Position numbers and translations under genes: made by a program. From Ancalomicrobiaceae bacterium (GTDB taxonomy: Bacteria; Pseudomonadota; Alphaproteobacteria; Rhizobiales; Ancalomicrobiaceae), in NCBI GenBank assembly GCA_031291575.1, contig JARLIT010000053.1, positions 1 through 36,420 on the forward strand: a stretch of 36,420 bases of DNA, in the 5' to 3' direction. A model generated the notes under the pieces. The model had not been told where the DNA came from. It did not search any database and was given only the letters and a program-made list of their open reading frames with translations. Of this stretch, positions 32,301 to 36,420 are shown one piece after another. Each line of letters begins with the position of its first letter. Position 1 is the first letter of the stretch.

Positions 32301-33081
32301 CCGGCACGTAAGGGTCGGCCGGCGGACCGGCCATCGCCACTTCGTGGCTGCGCTTCAGCGGCTTGACCGGCGGATGGTCGGAAATCGCCCGATAGAGCAC
32401 GCCGCCGATCGAGAAGATGTCGGTGTGTCGTCCCTGCAGCCGGCTGTCCTCGCCGGCAAGCTGTTCCGGAGGAGCGTAGTTCGGCTGGGCGAAGGCGGCC
32501 GAATGACCGCGGTCGGTGTCGAGGCCCTCGCCCGATGCGCCGAAATCGACGAGCACGGCCGAGCCGTCGCCGCGGACCATGATGTTGCGCGGCGTGAGGT
32601 CGCGGTGCATGCCGTCGCGGCCGTGGATGTAGTCGACGGCGTCGAGCACTTCCTCGAAGATCGGTCGGAGTTCGGCTTCGGACGGCGGCGTGGTGCGCCC
32701 CAGCAGCCAATCGTCCAGGCTTACGCCGGAGATGAACTCCATGATGAAGTAGCAGGTATTGTTGGCGCGCAGGAAATTGATGCCGCGCACGATGTTCGGG
32801 TGCTGGTAGCGTGCCGTGAGCTTGGCCGCCTCCTGCTCGAATTTCTTCAGTGCCTGCTCGTAGGAGCCGCTGGAAACGTCGGAATGGAGGAGGACTTCGT
32901 TGCCCTCGCGCGAAGCGAAGCCCTGCGGGAAGAATTCCTTGACCGCCACCGTGATGCCGGTCACCGGATTGGTGGCGGCATAGGTGATGCCGAAGCCGCC
33001 CGCGCCGAGTACGCGTTCGACGACATAGCCCGAGATGTCGGTGCCGCGAGCGAGCGCAAAAGGATAGCTGCGGGAGTTCAT
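29323..33081 (-). CDS. membrane Ser/Thr kinase with five PAN/Apple-like repeats
   Basis: A 1252-residue transmembrane protein kinase. The cytoplasmic kinase domain (about 18-300) has GAGGFG (26-31), Lys48 in VAVKEFF, His159-Arg160-Asp161, Asn166, Asp179-Phe-Gly, and the PPE triplet 204-206. The catalytic-loop lysine is Thr163 (HRDLTPRN), with Arg165 two positions on. A Pro-rich stretch (320-345) leads to one transmembrane helix (384-405). Outside lies a Lys/Pro-rich linker with two 16-residue repeats (450-481). Five cysteine modules follow, each C-x3-C-x5-C-x9/11-C: starting at Cys526, 613, 702, 792 and 886. Sel1-like helical repeats (about 1003-1180) and a C-terminal peptidoglycan-binding-like segment (1207-1248) finish the protein. 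It probably senses an envelope ligand and phosphorylates the FHA partners. ATG follows GAGAGACG. Confidence 0.9.
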   Translation of the reverse strand: MNSRSYPFALARGTDISGYVVERVLGAGGFGITYAATNPVTGITVAVKEFFPQGFASREGNEVLLHSDVSSGSYEQALKKFEQEAAKLTARYQHPNIVRGINFLRANNTCYFIMEFISGVSLDDWLLGRTTPPSEAELRPIFEEVLDAVDYIHGRDGMHRDLTPRNIMVRGDGSAVLVDFGASGEGLDTDRGHSAAFAQPNYAPPEQLAGEDSRLQGRHTDIFSIGGVLYRAISDHPPVKPLKRSHEVAMAGPPADPYVPARAAALYPERYSAAFFAGIDAALRLDYRQRPATITELRRMLGWLDQPTDAVSQREILSTQAIPPPPFGPPPPVPPVRPDVAPVDTMDARVYGYDRPPGLTAPDFDGVHGDEYDHGVDLRPRHRYGVLLATVAVAVVMAVALLATFNPALVHRLFGGSGPAVVEAGKSPATEIPVVTVEKQPREAGKDQPKEAPKPPVKEAIPAPPKEAPKEPVKEAIPAPPALPLPPTVPAKPPVPKVDFADLGSYSAAGKELALPSPAPTTPDACRTACAEDQQCRGFTVGGNVCSLYGDITSLSPDPDRKLTLRSDWTGLKALRQGIDTESRRRYTFRHIDGVTLASASPTARTVANQEQCRFACLSDQSCKAYSFTGSVGACLLHKQVVPQAAKPAVGFITEVDDADGQLSEQIRRAMLAKTRTFKGYTGIEFTAASARRSAATDPGQCRQSCTEDQTCVAASFADGECSRFSDVEAIRARPGAEAVADVADAKLAERIEEAATKREAKGDAEIFPGFDVIGNAVANDRARTAQSLDDCQAICRDTNGCTAFSFVHADGRCLLATAVSDTIPDPARTAGLFKGPAAPVIDQAKRRIQASDAQRPNFRDMPGSCAPQGASSILPLQPQALPEQCAFMCRSGSNCQGWVFSRNDLSCSLISSITGTTSSPGLVSGVYDPSGRRVAELTRSCGPVPPAALTGGTATDCDREAGFAFDPELPKGIEPKPFELIDPSRAVPVCQRAADNSPSSLRIHMELGRAFERDGRMNEARIAYKEAADQGNAPAAYLYGMMVNRGVGGPQDDAEAERYFKLARTRGVAPAATALGLLYAGSDRPAGPGEADTLRLLEEAAQRGQGTAMYRLGEAYEKGRINRRPVVADPAQAQAWYGRALDAFRHDVERKDVTAYKYLSLIYDGGRGVPRDPVQALDYLVTYLSEIYGPDNIVAHSRGTVGELHLDEWSLETRKAFQAYLRDRGLFQDPIDGTIGGHTIEAIDRWLGMKG
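31639..31734 (-). repeat. 48-bp tandem repeat coding for the kinase linker
   Basis: Two tandem 48-bp units encode KEAPKPPVKEAIPAPP and KEAPKEPVKEAIPAPP in the extracytoplasmic linker of the kinase. Only one residue differs, while several third-codon positions differ, so the copies are not brand new. A rigid Lys/Pro/Glu-rich spacer that could cross part of the periplasm is a likely role. Confidence 0.8.
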
Positions 33082-33160
33082 CTGCGTCTCTCAGATTGAC
33101 CGTCGCTCCGCCGGGGCATCGGTAGCGGGGCGCAGCGGCTTCGGCCGGTCAGGCGCCGCT

Positions 33161-33190
33161 GTCATAAAGGACCACTAGCAACTTTTCCAA
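33161..33190 (-). promoter_or_regulatory. candidate promoter of the kinase gene
   Basis: On the minus strand TTGGAA (complement of 33185-33190) and TATGAC (complement of 33161-33166) are spaced by 18 bp, about 80 bp before the kinase ATG. Each box matches the sigma-70 consensus at four of six bases. The rest of the 609-bp gap 33082-33690 between the divergent kinase and PP2C genes holds no gene I can support and no clear promoter toward PP2C. Confidence 0.35.
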
Positions 33191-33690
33191 TCGCGTGCAG
33201 CCGTGAATCCGCAAGCGGCCGGCTGGTTTTCGCCGTCCTTCGACACCTTCGGCAGTAAATGTCCGGCGCTGCGGCCCGGAATCGAGCCGTTCGACGCCAC
33301 CTCGGTGTGAGGGAGGACCGGCTGATGGCGAAGGAGTGGGGGCTGGACATGTCCTTTCGATGGCAGTTCCGTGATCGGCGACAACATTGACGAATGCGAA
33401 CACTGGGACGTAGGCCTTGCGTCCGAACCGGCTTCGGGGGAAAGTCCTTGCCAGTGCCGATCCGGATGGCGTTCCGCCGCCGGATTGCTCGATTCATCTG
33501 GTTGCTTTGTCGCTGCCGAAAAGGCAGTGTCGTAGCAAGCCGGGGGGCGCTGGGGGGAACTGAAAGCGTGATCGGACATCGGCTTCTTGCCCTGTCCGGT
33601 CAGCCCGAGCACCTGCGGGCAGGCAGGACCGGCCGGCAGGCGGCGACGCTCGCGCCGGGAAGACTTGATTTCGGGTGATGGGGTTTTTCT

Positions 33691-34956
33691 TTGCATTTTG
33701 AATTCGCATCCGACCAGATCCAGGGGAAGCGGGCCGCGCAGGAGGATTCCCTTGGCGCGTTGATCCTGGTTCCCGGCAATGCGCCATCGGGCGAGCGCCA
33801 GCGTTCCGGTCGCGCCGAGGAACTCGTGCTCGTCGTCGCCGACGGCATGGGCGGCCACGTCGGCGGCCGGATAGCCTCGTCTGTGTCGCTGCAATCCTTC
33901 CTCGATACGGTCGATGGGACGCGGGGGGATTGGCAGGATCGGCTCGAGCAGGCTCTTTTGAACGCCAATGAGGCACTGAGGATCCAGACCGATATGGATC
34001 CGGATCTCGTCGGCATGGGCTCGACGCTGGTCGGCTCGATCCTCAATCAGAACGGCCTTGGCTGGGTGTCGGTGGGCGATTCCGGCCTCTATCTCTGCCG
34101 GGGCGGCGAACTCTTGCGCCTCAACGAGGACCATTCCTTCGGTTACTACCTCGACCAGCAGGCCCGCGACGGGATCATCGCGCCGGAAGTGGCCGCGCTC
34201 GACCGGCGCCGCAACCAGCTATTCCACGCGCTCCTCGGCGATCCGCTCGACCATTACGAGCGCTTCCGCGGCTTCCGGCTGCTGCGCGACGGCGACTTGG
34301 TGCTGCTGGCCTCCGATGGGCTGAAGACGCTTGCGGACGACCAAATCGCAGAAGTCCTGTCGTCCGACGCGACTGCCCCGGTCGAGGTGCTGGTCCGCCG
34401 ACTGCTCGGCGCGGTCGAGGCCGCGAACTTCGCCCGCCAGGACAATACCTCACTCATCCTCGTGCGCGTGCGCGAGCCGAACCCCGAACCGGAGCGCACC
34501 CAGGTGCCGGCGCGCGCGCTCGACTGGTCGACCGAGACGCCGACCACGCAGCCGCCGCGATCAACCGCCACTGCTCCGGCGCCGACAGTGTCCGCCCCGG
34601 TGCCGTCGCCCGTGCCCGAGTTCGATGGCTTCGATACGCCGACGACGCGCGTACCGCCGCCGCCGCCCTCTGCGCCCTCCACTCCGCCGCCCCAGCCGTC
34701 GATGCCCCAGCCGCCGCAGCTTCCCGCCGGACCGCCGCCGGCACTGCTGCAGCCGACTGGTGGGCCCGCCGCGCGCGCCGCCGGCAATTACCCGGCGCGG
34801 CCCGCGGCACCTGCTGCGACGCCGGGCCTGACGGCGCCGGCGCAGCCGCCGGCCGACCAGCCCTCCCGCAGCGGACGCGCCCTGCTGATCGCCGTCCTCG
34901 CCGCCGCGGCGCTCGCCATCGTCGCCAGCCTGATGTGGCGGATCTGGCCGAGGTAA
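33691..34956 (+). CDS. membrane-anchored PP2C-type protein phosphatase
   Basis: A 421-residue PP2C (PPM) phosphatase that should remove phosphate from Ser/Thr of proteins phosphorylated by the neighbouring kinase. The metal-binding residues are visible: Glu18-Asp19 in RAAQEDS, Asp51 in VADGMGGHVGG, Asp209 in LASDG and Asp251 in RQDNTS. GDSGLYLCRGGEL near 129-141 is the second core motif. A Pro-rich stretch (about 265-390) leads to one transmembrane helix at the very C-terminus (about 396-415) with a short RIWPR end, so the catalytic domain is in the cytoplasm. Start: TTG at 33691 with GGGG 8 nt upstream. No ATG or GTG in frame lies before the conserved FASDQIQGKRAAQED region. Divergent from the kinase. 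Confidence 0.9.
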   Translation: MHFEFASDQIQGKRAAQEDSLGALILVPGNAPSGERQRSGRAEELVLVVADGMGGHVGGRIASSVSLQSFLDTVDGTRGDWQDRLEQALLNANEALRIQTDMDPDLVGMGSTLVGSILNQNGLGWVSVGDSGLYLCRGGELLRLNEDHSFGYYLDQQARDGIIAPEVAALDRRRNQLFHALLGDPLDHYERFRGFRLLRDGDLVLLASDGLKTLADDQIAEVLSSDATAPVEVLVRRLLGAVEAANFARQDNTSLILVRVREPNPEPERTQVPARALDWSTETPTTQPPRSTATAPAPTVSAPVPSPVPEFDGFDTPTTRVPPPPPSAPSTPPPQPSMPQPPQLPAGPPPALLQPTGGPAARAAGNYPARPAAPAATPGLTAPAQPPADQPSRSGRALLIAVLAAAALAIVASLMWRIWPR

Positions 34957-35216
34957 CGTGATGCCGGCGCGGCGGGCCGTGGACCCGTCCGAGCATCGGT
35001 CTCCCCGCCACCGGCCCGGATTCGGTCTGCGATGACGGCCGGACAGCCTGCCGATTGCCCCTCCTGACTATCAATTGGGTCGAGGCCGCGCGTTACCGGC
35101 TTGTCAGCCGGTGCTTCGATGTTACATTAGATCCCGACAGAAGAACTCGAACAGCGCTGCGCGCTGCCCCCTCACCTGAGGCTTGGGCGGCCGCCTTGGC
35201 GGCGCGGAGATATTAA
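34957..35216. other. gap between PP2C and Ppx genes
   Basis: A 260-bp gap without a supported gene. It carries the palindromic promoter described separately at 35095-35128 and a run of GC-rich short palindromes (GCGCTGCGCGC near 35154, GGCGGCCGCC near 35188) in the leader before the Ppx start. Confidence 0.5.
35095..35128 (+). promoter_or_regulatory. promoter of ppx with palindrome around the -35 box
   Basis: TTGTCA (35101-35106) and TACATT (35123-35128) are spaced by 16 bp and match the sigma-70 consensus at five and four of six bases. The -35 box is the exact centre of the palindrome ACCGGC-TTGTCA-GCCGGT (35095-35112). A regulator bound there would block RNA polymerase. The Ppx start is about 82 bp after the expected transcript start. 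Confidence 0.5.
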
Positions 35217-36420
35217 GTGGGGTCTGAACGTGACGATCCGCCGGTCGCGGATCGTCTGAACCCCGTCGATTCGACCGAAGCTCCGGCGAAACGTCGCCGG
35301 CGCAAGCGGCGGGGTAAGCGTAGCCGGTGGCCCTTTGCGGCTCCCAGCCATGAGAACGCGCGCGCCGTCGGCGGAGCGCCCCAATCCAAGCCGAACCGCA
35401 AGGATGCCCATCCGGTCAAGCCTGCACCCGATCGTCCGCGCGAGGGCGATCGCAAGGACGCGGGCGGCGGTGATCGACCGGCCAGCATGTCGGCCGCAGC
35501 CGCGTCGGACGCGCGGCAGACCGGCTCTGCCCATGGCGAGCGGTCCGGCCGAACGGGGAAGCCGGGCAACCAGGCGTCATCGGATCCGCGCGAGTTGTTC
35601 GATCCGGGCATCCTGCCGCAGGGGGCCGGGGTTCGGGCGCAGGGCTCCGACACCAGCGAAGCGAAGGCAACGACCTATGGCCTTCTGCCGGATGCGGGCG
35701 ATGGCCGGGCCGGCGTGCCGGTGATGATCGATGACTTCGACCCGGCGGCGCTCTACGAGCCGACGCTCAGCTGCATCGAACCGCCGGATCCGCTTTCCGA
35801 AGCGCTGGCGCGACCGGGCGCATGCGCGCCGGCACGTGTTTCGCGTCGCACCTCCTGGCATCCGGCTGCGGGCGCGTCGAGCGGTTACGAGGACCTCTAC
35901 GCCGCGCTTGACCTCGGCACCAACAACTGCCGGCTCCTGGTCGCCGAACCCAACCGCACGTCGTTTCGTGTCATCGACGCCTTTTCCCGCATCGTCAGGC
36001 TTGGGGAAGGCATGTCGGGCTCGGGCCGGCTGTCGGAGGCGGCGCAGTGGCGCGCCATCGAGGCGCTGCACGTGTGCCGGTCGAAGCTCGAGGCCCGCGG
36101 CATCCGCCGCGCCAGGTTGGTGGCGACGGAAGCCTGCCGTACGGCCGAGAACGGTTCCGAATTCATCGATCGGGTCGAGGCGGAGACGGGACTGACGCTC
36201 GAAGTCGTCACCCGCGAGACCGAGGCGCGTCTGGCAGTCGCCGGTTGCGCCAATCTGGTCGATTGGCAGGCCGACGGCGTCGTCCTCTTCGATATCGGCG
36301 GCGGCTCGTCCGAACTCGTCTGGCTGGATCTTACGCGCGAACGCGTCGGGATGGACCTCACTCGCCACATTCGCGCCTGGACCTCGCTGCCCGTCGGCGT
36401 CGTCACGCTGTCGGAGCGGC
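35217..36420 (+). CDS. Ppx/GppA-family phosphatase, 3' end outside window
   Basis: The first 401 codons of a Ppx/GppA protein (exopolyphosphatase or guanosine-pentaphosphate phosphatase); the gene runs off the right edge. The actin-like ATPase fold begins near residue 225 with YAALDLGTNNCRLLV. RIVRLGEGMSGSGRLSE, VATEACRTAENG, the ETEARLAV motif and the second phosphate loop FDIGGGSSELVW are all present. The first ~220 residues are an unusual low-complexity extension: a strongly basic block KRRRRKRRGKRSRW near 25-38, then Gly/Pro/Asp/Arg-rich sequence. GTG at 35217 follows GGAG at about 7 nt. The extension may bind RNA, ribosome or polyphosphate, but this is a guess. It has its own promoter and may not belong to the kinase locus. 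Confidence 0.88.
   Translation, partial: MGSERDDPPVADRLNPVDSTEAPAKRRRRKRRGKRSRWPFAAPSHENARAVGGAPQSKPNRKDAHPVKPAPDRPREGDRKDAGGGDRPASMSAAAASDARQTGSAHGERSGRTGKPGNQASSDPRELFDPGILPQGAGVRAQGSDTSEAKATTYGLLPDAGDGRAGVPVMIDDFDPAALYEPTLSCIEPPDPLSEALARPGACAPARVSRRTSWHPAAGASSGYEDLYAALDLGTNNCRLLVAEPNRTSFRVIDAFSRIVRLGEGMSGSGRLSEAAQWRAIEALHVCRSKLEARGIRRARLVATEACRTAENGSEFIDRVEAETGLTLEVVTRETEARLAVAGCANLVDWQADGVVLFDIGGGSSELVWLDLTRERVGMDLTRHIRAWTSLPVGVVTLSER

Noticed and set aside
29323-33081. Calling the kinase a pseudokinase because of the missing catalytic-loop lysine
   Set aside because: HRD Asp, DFG Asp, Asn166, Lys48 and the glycine loop are all intact, and active kinases with a shifted Arg in this loop are known.
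31849-33099. Long plus-strand frame antisense to the kinase domain
   Set aside because: The minus-strand frame has all kinase motifs; this one has none and shows typical antisense composition.
33082-33690. Additional small gene in the gap between kinase and PP2C
   Set aside because: Open frames here lack ribosome sites and any recognisable or low-bias protein sequence.
24890-34956. Assigning the FHA/kinase/PP2C genes to a type VI secretion system
   Set aside because: No TssA-M, Hcp, VgrG or ClpV-like gene is in the window, and the kinase outer part (PAN-like modules) differs from known PpkA proteins.

Overview
The window is GC-rich, densely coded DNA from an alphaproteobacterium, most likely a member of the Hyphomicrobiales (Rhizobiales). 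Three things point there: the pcaQ / pcaDCHGB gene order, which matches Agrobacterium and Sinorhizobium; the liv-type and sugar ABC operons; and several palindromic intergenic repeats of kinds common in that order. The genus cannot be fixed by reading alone.

Region 1 (196-11113) is a carbohydrate module. On the minus strand, one direction of transcription covers a sugar-binding protein, two MalF/MalG-type permeases, an UgpC/MalK-type ATPase, a GH2 beta-mannosidase and a GH3 beta-glycosidase. A LacI-family regulator is divergent. Both hydrolases lack signal peptides, so oligosaccharides are probably imported and cut in the cytoplasm.

Region 2 (11121-24677) is an aromatic-acid module. It holds pcaQ divergent from pcaDCHGB (protocatechuate ring cleavage to 3-oxoadipate), pobA with a divergent AraC-type pobR (4-hydroxybenzoate to protocatechuate), a five-gene branched-chain-type ABC transporter that probably imports an aromatic acid, and a divergent IclR regulator with two tandem operator-like palindromes. 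A PcaQ-type box overlaps the pcaQ start codon. The last pathway genes (pcaIJ, pcaF) are not in the window.

Region 3 (24890-34956) is the most unusual part: a eukaryotic-like phosphosignalling locus. It encodes an FHA protein with a C-terminal zinc-ribbon motif, a membrane protein with an outside VWA domain and an inside FHA domain, a proline-rich FHA protein, a 1252-residue membrane Ser/Thr kinase, and a membrane-anchored PP2C phosphatase. The kinase's outer part carries five PAN/Apple-like cysteine repeats, Sel1-like repeats and a peptidoglycan-binding-like tail. Writer (kinase), readers (three FHA proteins) and eraser (phosphatase) are together, with no type VI secretion genes in the window. 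The likely job is to relay a cell-envelope or extracellular signal into threonine phosphorylation, but input and output are unknown.

Region 4 (35217 to the right edge) is the start of a Ppx/GppA phosphatase with a long, basic, low-complexity N-terminal extension, preceded by a promoter whose -35 box lies in a perfect palindrome.

Stem-loops and dispersed palindromes sit in many gaps: between binding-protein and permease genes in both ABC operons, between convergent genes, and inside the pca operon (a perfect 33-bp inverted repeat between pcaG and pcaB).
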